Counted from the first letter of the stretch, positions 44,646 to 53,552 are shown. The stretch: 64,000 nt of DNA from Bradyrhizobium stylosanthis (GCF_001641335.1 NZ_LVEM01000002.1:785663-849662), one strand, 5' to 3'. Numbers and translations: made by a program. The notes: generated from the sequence alone by a model not told the origin.

Positions 44646-44921
44646 GTGGATCGCTTGAAGATTGAGCGCGTCGGAGGGGTCGCCGGCTTCGGCGGGCCTC
44701 ATCTGAAGAGCCGCGGTGAACTGGCGCTGTCGGATCTGTCCGCTGCCGACCAGAAGGCGGTGGAGCAGTTGTTTGCCGAGCCGGACAAGGTCCCTGCCGC
44801 GCGCAGGGGCCAGGCCGACGCGTTCAGCTATCGGATTACGCGCGGCGCGCAGACGATCGAAGTCCCCGAACATGCGGTGCCCTCGGCCATCAGGAACAGC
44901 GTCAAGGACGTGTTGGAATAG
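44646..44921 (+). CDS. Emfourin-like protein inhibitor of M4 proteases
   Basis: The 91-aa product starts at GTG with GAAAGGGAG upstream. The features are LKIERVGGVAGFGG at the start (the family's typical glycine-rich beta strand), an acidic helix (LSAADQKAVEQLF), and DAFSYRITRGAQTIEVPEHAVPSAI near the end. In Serratia the gene next to protealysin encodes emfourin, a tight slow-binding inhibitor of that enzyme; this gene has the same position, size and pattern. It presumably shields the cell from the protease encoded 40 bp upstream. Confidence 0.82.
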   Translation: MDRLKIERVGGVAGFGGPHLKSRGELALSDLSAADQKAVEQLFAEPDKVPAARRGQADAFSYRITRGAQTIEVPEHAVPSAIRNSVKDVLE

Positions 44922-44933
44922 GTTGACGCCGTG

Positions 44934-45908
44934 ATGGAGGGGATGCTGCCGGATTCCGCGGGCGTATGGGGGCTGTCCGCGTCGACGAACCTCGAAGCCT
45001 ACCGCGCCTTGCGCGCCGACCGGGCGCGATGGCTGCCGGTCGCGCTCGACATCGCGCGCAGCCACGGTCTCGACGTCGGCGCGCCGCACATCTTCGCAAC
45101 AGGCACCAATCTCGTGGTCGGCCTCGGTGAGCGCCTGATCCTGAAGATCTTCCCGCCGCTGCTTCGCTCGCAGTTCTTCTCCGAACGCGGCTCGCTGACG
45201 CAGCTCGCGGGCCGCCTGTCCCTGCCTATCCCCGAGATCGTCGCGGAAGGGGTGCGCGACGGCTGGCCCTATCTCGTCATCACGCGGCTATCAGGCACGC
45301 TCGGCTCGGAGGCCTGGCCGCACCTGCCCGAACAGCAAAAGGAGCGCGTGCTGCGCCAGATCGGCGAAACCATCGCATCGGTGCAGCGCGCCCCGCTCGG
45401 TCCGCTCGCACAGATCGAGCCGCGCTGGGCCGACTTCATGCGCGCCCAAATGCAGGGCTGCGGCGCGCGGCACGAACGGCTGGGTCTCGCGCCGAAATTC
45501 CTCGATGGTCTCGACGATCTCCTGCGCGATGCGGCCGCGCTGATTCCGATGGATGCCCCGCCGGTGATCCTGACCGGCGAATACATTCCGGAAAATTTCC
45601 TGCTCGCCTGCGATGACGGCACCTGGTCGGTCGCCGGCCTGTTCGATTTCGGCGACGTGCGCGCCGGCTGGCGCGACTACGATTTGCTCGGCCCCAGCGC
45701 CTTCATGGCCGCAGGCCGGCCGGGCAGGGTGCGCAACCTGCTCGAAGGCTTTGGCTATGCAAGGCTCGATTACGCCCTCAAGCGCCGCCTGATGGCCCTG
45801 ATGCTGCTGCACCACGCCAGCGACCTCAACAGCCACATCTGCATCGAGCGCTGGCAGGAGAGGGCGGGAGATCTGGTCGAGCTGCAGGAGCTGATCTGGG
45901 CGGAGTGA
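44934..45908 (+). CDS. Phosphotransferase-like protein (APH fold) with altered catalytic loop
   Basis: The 324-aa product is an aminoglycoside/choline-kinase-like fold. FATGTNLVVGLGERLILKIFPP gives the ATP-binding Lys and WPYLVITRLSGTLG the hinge. ILTGEYIPENFLL stands where the HGDxxxxN catalytic loop is expected, and GLFDFGDVRAGWRDYDLLG supplies the metal-binding Asp. The catalytic His-Gly-Asp reads Thr-Gly-Glu, with the Asn kept. It begins 12 bp after the emfourin gene, so it is probably in that operon. ATG at 44934 is used; GTG at 44931 is equally possible. Substrate unknown. Confidence 0.8.
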   Translation: MEGMLPDSAGVWGLSASTNLEAYRALRADRARWLPVALDIARSHGLDVGAPHIFATGTNLVVGLGERLILKIFPPLLRSQFFSERGSLTQLAGRLSLPIPEIVAEGVRDGWPYLVITRLSGTLGSEAWPHLPEQQKERVLRQIGETIASVQRAPLGPLAQIEPRWADFMRAQMQGCGARHERLGLAPKFLDGLDDLLRDAAALIPMDAPPVILTGEYIPENFLLACDDGTWSVAGLFDFGDVRAGWRDYDLLGPSAFMAAGRPGRVRNLLEGFGYARLDYALKRRLMALMLLHHASDLNSHICIERWQERAGDLVELQELIWAE

Positions 45909-45923
45909 GTTCGCGCCCCCGCC

Positions 45924-46064
45924 GTCGTCCCGGCGAAGGCCGGGACCCATAACCCCAGGAGGGAGTTTGGCGGAAACGAGCAGTTATTCGTCCTGTTCGT
46001 GGTACGGCCACTTCCCGTCACCGAGAGATCACGCGGTATGGGTCCCAGCCTTCGCCGGGACGAC
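45924..46064. repeat. Intergenic inverted repeat, family A (long form)
   Basis: The arms are GTCGTCCCGGCGAAGG and CCTTCGCCGGGACGAC with CCCATAACC inside the left arm. The inner right arm has one change (GGTCCCAGCC). Confidence 0.9.
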
Positions 46065-46224
46065 GGCGGAGCCTTCTAAATGGGCCGAGCTCAGTACGAG
46101 CTTATTTTATGAGCAAATGCGACTCTTTGTATGCAATTTGCGGCAAAGGTCGTGCGTGGCTCACAATCACATTTTTGTAAATAAACTCAGTCGCTTAACC
46201 CATTCGTAAACGCGCATTAAGCCT

Positions 46225-46240
46225 TGGCACGAACCTTGCG
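46225..46240 (+). promoter_or_regulatory. Sigma-54 (RpoN) promoter
   Basis: TGGCACGAACCTTGCG matches the RpoN consensus TGGCACG-N4-TTGC exactly. GG (46226-46227) and GC (46238-46239) are separated by the required 10 bases. Transcription would begin near 46251, about 30 bases before the ATG at 46282, leaving room for GGAG at 46271-46274. It implies an enhancer-binding activator, probably NtrC given the nitrogen-rich substrates of the downstream enzymes. Confidence 0.82.
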
Positions 46241-46281
46241 AATCCAGTTCCAACCAGAAACTTTTGTGTTGGAGCGATTTC

Positions 46282-47904
46282 ATGAAGCGCCGCGATTTCC
46301 TCAAGTCCGTTTCCGGATTGGCCGCTGGCGCGGCGCTTCCGGCCATGCCGTCCGTGATCTCCACCGCCTATGCCGATGCGCGCTCGGAGACGCTGCTGAT
46401 CGTCTCGGAAGGCGGGCCCAACAATCTCGACATCCACGGCGTCGGCACCAACGTGCCCGGCTATGAGGTGTCCTGGAATTGCTACGACCGCCTGATCAGC
46501 CACGAGATGAAGAGCGGTCCCGGCGGCGTGCCCTATTACGACCGCGACAAGTTCAAGGGCGAACTCGCCGAGGAGTTTAGGATCGACGACATGTCGGTCA
46601 CCTTCAAGCTGCGCAAGAACGCCAAATTCCACGACGGCGCGCCGGTCACCGCGAAGGACGTGAAATGGTCGCTCGACCGCGCCGTCAGCGTCGGCGGCTT
46701 CCCGACCTTCCAGATGAGCGCGGGCTCGCTCACCAAGCCCGAGCAGTTCGTCGTGATCGACGACTACACCGTGCGCGTCGACTTCCTGAAGAAGGACAAG
46801 CTGACGGTCCCCGATCTCGCCGTCATCGTGCCCTGCATCGTCAACTCCGAGCTGGTGAAGAAGAACGCCAGCGAGAAGGATCCCTGGGGCCTCGAATTCA
46901 CCAAGCAGCAGACCGCGGGCTCCGGCGCCTACAAGGTGACGAAGTGGACCGCCGGCACCGAAGTCATCATGGAGCGCAACGACGACTGGGTCTGCGGCCC
47001 GCTGCCGAAGATCAAGCGCGTGATCTGGCGCATGGTGCCGCAGGCCGGCAACCGACGCGCGCTGCTGGAGCGTGGCGACGCCGACATCTCCTACGAGCTG
47101 CCGAACAAGGACTTCCAGGAAATGAAGGCGAACGGCAAGCTCAACGTCGTCTCGCTGCCGTTCTCCAACGGCATCCAGTATATCGGCATGAACGTCACCA
47201 AGCCGCCCTTCGACAATCCAAAAGTCCGTCAGGCGGTCGCCTACGCGCTGCCCTACCAGAAGATCATCGACGCCGTGATGTTCGGCCTCGCCAACCCGAT
47301 GTTCGGCGCGGCCAAGGACAAGCCGACCGAGGTCGCCTGGCCGCAGCCGCACAAATACAACACCGACATGGACAAGGCGAAGGCGCTGCTCGCCGAGGCC
47401 GGCTATGCCAACGGCTTCGAGACCACGATCTCGTTCGACCTCAACTTCGCCGGCGTCAACGAGCCGCTCTGCGTGCTGGTGCAGGAGAGCCTGGCGCAGA
47501 TCGGCATCAAGACCACCATCAACAAGGTGCCCGGCGCCAACTGGCGCACCGAGCTGAACAAGAAGGAGATGCCGCTCTTCACCAACGTGTTCTCGGGCTG
47601 GCTCGATTACCCCGAATACTTCTTCTACTGGTGCTATCACGGCAACAATTCCGTCTTCAACACCATGAGCTACAAGTCGGCGGAGATGGACAAGCTGATC
47701 GACGGCGCGCGCACGGCGGCGGCCATCGGCGACAAGGCGACCTACGACGCCGACGTGAAGGGCTTCGTCGATCTCGCCTTCACCGACATCCCGCGCATCC
47801 CGCTGTACCAGCCCTTCGTCAACGTCGCGATGCAGAAGAACATCAGCGGCTATCAATACTGGTTCCACCGCAGGCTGGATTACCGCGCGCTGGCGAAGGG
47901 GTGA
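46282..47904 (+). CDS. Dpp/Opp-type ABC binding protein for the ureide-type operon
   Basis: The 540-aa product has a Tat-like signal (KRRDFLKSVSGLAAGAALPA) and the SBP_bac_5 fold: ELAEEFRIDDMSVTFKLRKNAKFHDGAPVTAKDVKWSLDR, then GSGAYKVTKW, PFDNPKVRQAVAYALP and IPRIPLYQPFVNVA. It delivers a ligand to the permeases encoded next. ATG at 46282 follows GGAG; an upstream in-frame ATG adds six residues before KRRDFLK and is unlikely. The downstream enzymes suggest a ureide or amide ligand rather than a peptide. Confidence 0.92.
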   Translation: MKRRDFLKSVSGLAAGAALPAMPSVISTAYADARSETLLIVSEGGPNNLDIHGVGTNVPGYEVSWNCYDRLISHEMKSGPGGVPYYDRDKFKGELAEEFRIDDMSVTFKLRKNAKFHDGAPVTAKDVKWSLDRAVSVGGFPTFQMSAGSLTKPEQFVVIDDYTVRVDFLKKDKLTVPDLAVIVPCIVNSELVKKNASEKDPWGLEFTKQQTAGSGAYKVTKWTAGTEVIMERNDDWVCGPLPKIKRVIWRMVPQAGNRRALLERGDADISYELPNKDFQEMKANGKLNVVSLPFSNGIQYIGMNVTKPPFDNPKVRQAVAYALPYQKIIDAVMFGLANPMFGAAKDKPTEVAWPQPHKYNTDMDKAKALLAEAGYANGFETTISFDLNFAGVNEPLCVLVQESLAQIGIKTTINKVPGANWRTELNKKEMPLFTNVFSGWLDYPEYFFYWCYHGNNSVFNTMSYKSAEMDKLIDGARTAAAIGDKATYDADVKGFVDLAFTDIPRIPLYQPFVNVAMQKNISGYQYWFHRRLDYRALAKG

Positions 47905-47930
47905 GGGGAATGGGTGAGGTGAGCACGGCT

Positions 47931-48063
47931 CTCTCTCACCCTCTCCCCTTGTGGGAGAGGGTGGCTCGCCGCGTAGCAGCGAGACGGGTGAGGGGTAGCC
48001 ACGAACTCCGATCTCGCTTGGGGCTACCCCTCACCCCAACTCTCTCCCACAAGGGGAGAGGGG
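47931..48063. repeat. Intergenic inverted repeat, family G (two hairpins)
   Basis: CCCTCTCCCCTTGTGGGAGAGGG...GGGTGAGGGGTAGCC is paired with GGCTACCCCTCACCC...CTCTCCCACAAGGGGAGAGGG. It sits between the binding protein and the first permease, where it could lower downstream expression relative to the binding protein. A relative lies inside the ATPase gene at 50985. Confidence 0.88.
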
Positions 48064-48133
48064 GCGCAGCGGAGCGCGCGGCAACGCTTTTGTTCGCGAG
48101 CGAGCTTCATTCGCCATCTGGGAGTGCAGCCCC

Positions 48134-49147
48134 ATGCTGACCATGATCGGCAAGCGCCTGATGTTCGCGATTCCCTCGCTGATCGGCGTCGTCATCGTCA
48201 CCTTCCTGCTGACGCGCGCGCTGCCGGGCGATCCCGCGGCGTACTTCGCCGGCCCCGCCGCAACGAAGGAAGCCGTCGAGCAGATCCGGAAAAAGCTCGG
48301 CCTCGACAGGCCGCTGATCGAGCAGTTCTTCCGCTACACCAACGATCTCGCCCATGGCGATTTCGGCAACTCGCTCACCACGGGCCAGCCGGTCGCGGCC
48401 GAAATCCGTAACCGCCTGCCGGCCTCGGCCGAGCTGACGCTGCTCGGCCTCATCGTCTCCGTCGTCATTGCCATTCCGCTCGGTGTGCTGGCGGCAACGC
48501 GACCAGGATCATGGGTCGACCATTTATGTCGGGTGACGACGACGGCCGGGGTCTCGCTCCCGGTGTTCTTTACCGGCCTCGTGCTGGTCTATGTCTTCTA
48601 CTTCCGGCTTGGCTGGTCGCCGGCGCCGCTTGGCCGGCTCGACGTGTTCTACAGCGCGCCGCCGACGGTCACCGGCTTCTATTTGATCGACACCCTGATC
48701 GCCCGCGATTTCGAGGCGTTCCGCTCGGCGCTGAGCCAGCTCATCCTGCCCGCGACGACGCTCGCGATCTTCTCGCTGGCGCCGATCGCGCGCATGACGC
48801 GCGCCTCGATGCTGGCGGTGCTGGCGTCCGAATTCGTTCGCACCGCGCGCGCCAGCGGCCTGTCGCCCGCGACGGTGATCGTCACCTACGCTTTCCGCAA
48901 CGCCATGCTGCCGGTCATCACCACGCTCAGCATGGTGTTCTCGTTCCTGCTGGGCGCCAACGTGCTGGTCGAGAAGGTGTTCGCCTGGCCGGGCATCGGC
49001 TCCTACGCCGTGGAAGCGCTGATCTCGTCGGACTTCGCGCCGGTGCAGGGTTTTGTCCTCACCATGGCGGTGATGTACGTGCTGCTCAATCTCGTGATCG
49101 ACATCTTGTACGGCGTGATCGATCCGCGCGTCAGGTTGGAGGGCTAA
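48134..49147 (+). CDS. Dpp/Opp-type ABC permease (DppB-like)
   Basis: The 337-aa product opens with MIGKRLMFAIPSLIGVVIVTFLLTRALPGDPA, the usual DppB start. It has about six helices and the EAA-type loop near SALSQLILPATTLAIFSLAPIARMTRASMLAVLASEFVRTARASGL, which contacts the ATPase. GGGAG precedes the start. It is two bases from the next gene, so the two permeases are co-translated. Confidence 0.95.
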   Translation: MLTMIGKRLMFAIPSLIGVVIVTFLLTRALPGDPAAYFAGPAATKEAVEQIRKKLGLDRPLIEQFFRYTNDLAHGDFGNSLTTGQPVAAEIRNRLPASAELTLLGLIVSVVIAIPLGVLAATRPGSWVDHLCRVTTTAGVSLPVFFTGLVLVYVFYFRLGWSPAPLGRLDVFYSAPPTVTGFYLIDTLIARDFEAFRSALSQLILPATTLAIFSLAPIARMTRASMLAVLASEFVRTARASGLSPATVIVTYAFRNAMLPVITTLSMVFSFLLGANVLVEKVFAWPGIGSYAVEALISSDFAPVQGFVLTMAVMYVLLNLVIDILYGVIDPRVRLEG

Positions 49148-49148
49148 C

Positions 49149-50048
49149 ATGAGCTCCGTTGCGCCTGCTGTTGAACCCGTTGGTCCCGCGCGGACGTCGG
49201 GACTATCAGCCGTCCTCGAACAGACCCGTTACGTTCTCAGCGAGAACAAGGTCACGGGCTTTTCCTTCGCGCTGCTGATCGTCATTCTCCTTGCTGCGGT
49301 CTTCGGTCCCTATGTGGTGCCGTATGATCCGCTCGCCTCCGACACTGCGGCTGCATTGAAGCCGCCATCCGCGGCGCACTGGTTCGGAACCGACCAACTC
49401 GGCCGCGACATTTTCAGCCGCGTCATCGTCGCAACGAGGCTCGACACCTTCATCGCGGTCGCCTCGGTCGTGCTGGTGTTCCTGATGGGCGGCCTCGCCG
49501 GCATCGCGGCGGGCTATTTCGGCGGCTGGACCGATCGCATCGTCGGCCGAATCGCCGACACCATCATGGCCTTCCCGCTGTTCGTGCTCGCCATGGGCAT
49601 CGTCGCCGCGCTCGGCAACACCGTGCAGAACATCATCCTCGCCACAGCCATCGTGAACTTCCCGCTCTATGCCCGCGTCGCGCGCGCCGAGGCCAATGTC
49701 CGCCGCAACGCCGGCTTCGTGCAGGCCGCGCGGCTCTCGGGTAACGGCGAATTCCGCATCCTGCTGGTGCACATCCTGCCGAACATCATGCCGATCATGA
49801 TCGTGCAGATGTCGCTGACCATGGGCTACGCCATCCTCAATGCCGCAGGCCTCTCCTTCATCGGCCTCGGCGTCCGGCCGCCGACGGCGGAGTGGGGCAT
49901 CATGGTCGCCGAAGGCGCGGGCTTCATGGTGTCAGGCGAATGGTGGATCGCGCTGTTCCCCGGCCTTGCCCTGATGATCGCCGTGTTCTGCTTCAACCTC
50001 CTCGGCGACGGCCTGCGCGACATCGTCGATCCCCAGCGGAGGACGTGA
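49149..50048 (+). CDS. Dpp/Opp-type ABC permease (DppC-like)
   Basis: The 299-aa product has a soluble N-terminus and helix FSFALLIVILLAAVFGPYV. HWFGTDQLGRDIFSRVIVATR is the DppC hallmark, and the coupling loop is around VRRNAGFVQAARLSGNGEFRILLVHILPN. It is the partner of the DppB-like protein. Confidence 0.95.
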   Translation: MSSVAPAVEPVGPARTSGLSAVLEQTRYVLSENKVTGFSFALLIVILLAAVFGPYVVPYDPLASDTAAALKPPSAAHWFGTDQLGRDIFSRVIVATRLDTFIAVASVVLVFLMGGLAGIAAGYFGGWTDRIVGRIADTIMAFPLFVLAMGIVAALGNTVQNIILATAIVNFPLYARVARAEANVRRNAGFVQAARLSGNGEFRILLVHILPNIMPIMIVQMSLTMGYAILNAAGLSFIGLGVRPPTAEWGIMVAEGAGFMVSGEWWIALFPGLALMIAVFCFNLLGDGLRDIVDPQRRT

Positions 50049-50142
50049 TGACAAACGTCCGGCAGAAATTCTCCAATGATTTCAGAGCGGCTTCTACTGT
50101 GCATGGGGTTGTTTTCGACCTTTTGATTGACGGGAGGCCCGC

Positions 50143-51951
50143 ATGACCGCCCAACCCCTGCTCGACGTCCAGGACCTCACGGTCGAATTCACCACCCGCC
50201 GCGGCATCGTGCAGGCGGTGCAGCACGTCAACATCTCCGTTGCCAAAGGCGAGACGCTGGCCATCGTCGGCGAGTCCGGCTCCGGCAAGTCGGTGACGTC
50301 CTACGCGGTGATGCGCATCCTCGACCGCGCCGGCAAGATCGCCGAGGGCTCGGTGATGTTCTCCGGCATCGACGTCAAGGCCGCGACCGAAGACCAGATG
50401 CGCGACCTGCGCGGCCGCGAAGTCTCGATGATCTTCCAGAACCCGCGTGCCGCGCTGAACCCGATCCGCAAGGTCGGTGACCAGATCGAGGACGTGCTGC
50501 GCACCCATGTGCAGCAGGCGCAAGTGGCCGATCACGGAGAAAAGGCGATCGAGGCACTGGAGCAGGTCAAGATCGCCCGCCCGCGCGAGCGTTACCACGC
50601 CTATCCGTTCGAGCTGTCGGGCGGCATGTGCCAGCGAGTCGTCATCGCGCTCGCGCTCGCCTGCAATCCGCAGCTCCTGATCGCGGACGAGCCGACCACG
50701 GGCCTCGACGTCACCACCCAGAAGGCGGTGATGGACCTGATCGTCGAGCTGACCAAGCGCCGCGCGATGTCGACCATCCTGATCACGCATGATCTGGGCT
50801 TGGCCGCCGCCTATTGCGACCGTGTCGTCGTGATGGAGAAGGGCCGCGTCGTCGAGACCGCCAAGGCCGCCGACATCTTCGCCAACCCGCAGCACCCCTA
50901 CACCAAGAAGCTGATGCGCGCGACGCCGCGGCTTGGCGTGTCCTTGCGGGATCTGTTGCCGGAGGAAGAGACTGTTTCCTTCGCCTCTCCCCGCGTGCGG
51001 GGAGAGGCCGACGCGCAAAGCGCGGCGGGTGAGGGGGGCTCTCCCAGCACCGTGCTCGCGGAGAGTCCCCCTCACCCCGACCCTCTCCCCGCAAGCGGGG
51101 AGAGGGAGAAGGGCAAGCCTCTCCTCCTCATCGAAAAGCTTGTGAAAGAATACCCCCGCCAGGGCGCCACGGCCACGCTCGGAAAACTGTTCGGTCGCAA
51201 GCCGCCGGTCGAGCCTGACGTGTTCCGCGCCGTCGACGGCATCAGCTTCTCGATCGGCCATGGCGAGAGCGTCGGCCTCGTCGGTGAATCCGGCTGCGGC
51301 AAATCGACCACGTCGATGATGGTGATGCGGCTGCTCGACCAGACCTCCGGCCTGATCCAGTTCGACGGCGAGGACATCGGCGGCATCCAGCCTGCCGCCT
51401 TCGCCCGGCTGCCGCAGCGCAGCCGCATCCAGATGGTGTTCCAGGACCCGACCGACAGCCTGAACCCGCGCTTCACCGCCGCGCGCGCCATCGCCGACCC
51501 CATCATGCAGCTCGGCGATATCAAGGGGCGCGACGCGCTCCGCGCCCGCTGCGAGGAACTGGCGACCATGGTCGGCCTGCCGCACAATCTGCTCGATCGC
51601 TTCCCGCATCAGCTCTCCGGCGGCCAGAAGGCCCGCGTCGGCATTGCCAGGGCGATCGCGCTGCACCCCAAGCTGGTGATCCTGGACGAGCCGACCGCGG
51701 CGCTGGACGTCTCGGTGCAGGCCGTCGTGCTGAACCTGCTGCAGGATCTCAAGGCGCGGCTAGGTATGAGCTACCTGTTTGTCTCTCATGATTTGAATGT
51801 AGTGCGCTTGTTGTGCGATCGTGTCATTGTGATGCGGACGGGACGGATCGTCGAAGAAGGCTCTTCCGAGAAGGTCCTGAGCGATCCGCAGGACGACTAC
51901 ACCAAGGAGCTGCTGACGGCGATCCCGCATCCGCCGTTGCCGGTGCACTGA
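50143..51951 (+). CDS. Fused two-domain Dpp/Opp ABC ATPase with an in-frame palindromic repeat in the linker
   Basis: The 602-aa product joins DppD-like and DppF-like ATPases. The first half has Walker A GESGSGKS, LSGGMCQRVVIALAL and LLIADEPTTGLDV. The second has GESGCGKST, LSGGQKARVGIARAI and VILDEPTAALDVS. Between them, residues about 281-321 are the translation of a family G palindromic element (PRVRGEADAQSAAGEGGSPS and onward, ending PLPASGEREKG). The reading frame is intact through the element and the second domain begins at once after it (PLLLIEKLVKEYPR). It energises the DppBC-like permeases. Fused DF ATPases are common in rhizobia; the insert is the odd part. Confidence 0.94.
   Translation: MTAQPLLDVQDLTVEFTTRRGIVQAVQHVNISVAKGETLAIVGESGSGKSVTSYAVMRILDRAGKIAEGSVMFSGIDVKAATEDQMRDLRGREVSMIFQNPRAALNPIRKVGDQIEDVLRTHVQQAQVADHGEKAIEALEQVKIARPRERYHAYPFELSGGMCQRVVIALALACNPQLLIADEPTTGLDVTTQKAVMDLIVELTKRRAMSTILITHDLGLAAAYCDRVVVMEKGRVVETAKAADIFANPQHPYTKKLMRATPRLGVSLRDLLPEEETVSFASPRVRGEADAQSAAGEGGSPSTVLAESPPHPDPLPASGEREKGKPLLLIEKLVKEYPRQGATATLGKLFGRKPPVEPDVFRAVDGISFSIGHGESVGLVGESGCGKSTTSMMVMRLLDQTSGLIQFDGEDIGGIQPAAFARLPQRSRIQMVFQDPTDSLNPRFTAARAIADPIMQLGDIKGRDALRARCEELATMVGLPHNLLDRFPHQLSGGQKARVGIARAIALHPKLVILDEPTAALDVSVQAVVLNLLQDLKARLGMSYLFVSHDLNVVRLLCDRVIVMRTGRIVEEGSSEKVLSDPQDDYTKELLTAIPHPPLPVH
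50985..51106. repeat. Family G palindromic element inside a coding sequence
   Basis: CTCTCCCCGCGTGCGGGGAGAG at one end and CCTCTCCCCGCAAGCGGGGAGAGG at the other enclose a middle with GGGTGAGGGGG...CCCCCTCACCC. It matches the intergenic element at 47931-48063 and lies wholly in the ATPase gene, in frame. Confidence 0.88.
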
Positions 51952-51969
51952 GATCAGCTTGAGAGAGTG

Positions 51970-52149
51970 ATGGCCGAACCTCTGGACGAATATATCGACG
52001 CCGTGTCGAAAGCGCTGGCGCTGCCGGTCGAGGAGGCCTGGCGACCCGCGGTGCGCGCCAATCTCGAAGTCTCGCTGCGGCTCGCCCGCCTCGTCGACGA
52101 ATTCGCGCTGCCGGACGAGACCGAGCCGGCGCCGATCTTCACGGCCTGA
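51970..52149 (+). CDS. atzG: AtzG/HpxX-like small subunit (DUF4089)
   Basis: The 59-aa product EPLDEYIDAVSKALALPVEE...VRANLEVSLRLARLVDEFALPDETEPAPIF is the DUF4089 pattern, with a closing D-E-x-E-P-A-P-x-[FY]. AtzG is a GatC-like subunit that stabilises and helps AtzE, the amidase encoded 8 bp downstream. ATG at 51970 is used; a GTG directly before it is possible. It lies 18 bp after the ATPase gene, so import and breakdown are in one transcription unit. Confidence 0.88.
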   Translation: MAEPLDEYIDAVSKALALPVEEAWRPAVRANLEVSLRLARLVDEFALPDETEPAPIFTA

Positions 52150-52156
52150 TGCTGCC

Positions 52157-53551
52157 ATGACCACCAAGCCAGAGATGACGGCCGCCGAGATCGCGAGTGC
52201 GGTCGCCGGTCGCAAGATGTCCGCGCTCGATGCCACGGAAGCAGCGCTCGCGCGCATCAAGCAGCACGACGGCATCCTCAACTCCTTCACCGATGTCACC
52301 GCCGATCGCGCGCGTGCGAAAGCCCGTGCGATCGATGCGGACATCGCCGCCGGCAAGGAAGTCGGCCCGCTCGCGGGCGTGCCCTTCGCGGTGAAGAACC
52401 TGTTCGACGTCGCCGGCCTGCCCACGCGCGCCGGCTCGAAGATCAACCGCGACCTCGCGCCGTCCAAGCGCGACGCCACGCTGATCGAGCGCATGGAAGC
52501 GTCCGGCGCCGTGCTCGTCGGCGCGCTCAACATGGGCGAATACGCCTACGACTTTACGGGCGAGAATGTTCATGATGGCCCCTCACGCAATCCGCACGAC
52601 ACGACGCGGATGACGGGCGGTTCGTCGGGCGGTTCGGGCAGTGCCGTCGGCGGCGCGCTGGTGCCGATCGCGCTCGGCTCGGACACCAACGGCTCGATTC
52701 GCGTGCCCTCGTCGTTCTGCGGCATCTTTGGCTTGAAGCCGACCTACGGCCGGCTCTCGCGGGCGCGATCGTTCCCGTTCGTGGCGAGCCTCGATCATCT
52801 CGGCCCGTTCGCGCGCTCGGTCACCGATCTCGCGCTGGCCTATGACGCGATGCAGGGGCCGGATGCCGACGACGGCGCCTGCACCACGCGCGGGCTGGAG
52901 CCGACGCTGCCGCTGCTCGCCAACCCGGTCTCGGATTTGCGTATCGCGATCGCCGGCGGTCACTTCCAGAAGAACGTTTTTCCGGAAGCCGTCGAAGCCG
53001 TCAGCCGCGTCGCCAAGGCCCTTGGTGCGACGAAGGTCGTGGATGTCCCCGAAGCCTCGCGCGCCCGCGCCGCGGCCTATGTCATCACCACCACCGAAGG
53101 GGCCTCGCTGCATCTCGATCGCCTGCGCAAGCGGCCGAACGACTTCGATCCCGCGGTGCGCGACCGGCTGATCGCCGGCGCGATGGTGCCGGCGGCGCTG
53201 GTCGACCGCGCGCAAAAATTCCGCCGCTGGTATCGCGCGCAGCTCGCCGAGATCTTCAAGACCGTCGACGTGCTGATCGCGCCGGCGACGCCCTGCACCG
53301 CGCCGAAGCTTGGTCAGGTCAATTTCAATCTCGACGGCGTCGAGCTGCCGGTGCGCGCCAATATCGGCATCCACACCCAGCCGATCTCCTTCATAGGCCT
53401 GCCCGTGGTCGCGGTTCCGGTGCCGCTCGAGCCGCTGCCGATCGGCGTGCAGATCATCTGCGCGCCCTGGCGCGAGGACATCGCGCTCCGCGTCGCCTAC
53501 GCGTTGGAACAGATGGGCGTCGCATCCGCGCCTGCACCGAGAGGACTTTGA
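52157..53551 (+). CDS. atzE: AtzE-family amidase (1-carboxybiuret hydrolase-like / HpxY)
   Basis: The 464-aa product is an amidase-signature enzyme. Lys in [12 protein letters not shown], the Ser-Ser of [36 protein letters not shown], and a GatA-like overall length define the Ser-cis-Ser-Lys triad family. With AtzG it forms the (AtzE)2(AtzG)2-type hydrolase that removes ammonia from 1-carboxybiuret. The related HpxXY pair is linked to oxalurate in enterics. Which ureide is used here cannot be told. It precedes hpxZ by one base. Confidence 0.88.
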   Translation: MTTKPEMTAAEIASAVAGRKMSALDATEAALARIKQHDGILNSFTDVTADRARAKARAIDADIAAGKEVGPLAGVPFAVKNLFDVAGLPTRAGSKINRDLAPSKRDATLIERMEASGAVLVGALNMGEYAYDFTGENVHDGPSRNPHDTTRMTGGSSGGSGSAVGGALVPIALGSDTNGSIRVPSSFCGIFGLKPTYGRLSRARSFPFVASLDHLGPFARSVTDLALAYDAMQGPDADDGACTTRGLEPTLPLLANPVSDLRIAIAGGHFQKNVFPEAVEAVSRVAKALGATKVVDVPEASRARAAAYVITTTEGASLHLDRLRKRPNDFDPAVRDRLIAGAMVPAALVDRAQKFRRWYRAQLAEIFKTVDVLIAPATPCTAPKLGQVNFNLDGVELPVRANIGIHTQPISFIGLPVVAVPVPLEPLPIGVQIICAPWREDIALRVAYALEQMGVASAPAPRGL

Positions 53552-53552
53552 A

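Larger units (their letters stand above)
45909..46281. other. Gene-free gap of 373 bp with the promoter of the ureide-type operon
   Basis: 45924-46064 is a family A element. 46065-46224 is AT-rich for this window and is the place for activator sites of the sigma-54 promoter at 46225-46240; I found no exact NtrC dyad. The binding-protein gene begins at 46282. Confidence 0.7.

Noticed and set aside
46065..46224. NtrC-type enhancer dyads upstream of the sigma-54 promoter
   Set aside because: I looked for TGCACC-N5-GGTGCA-like sites and saw none that match well; the activator therefore remains an inference.
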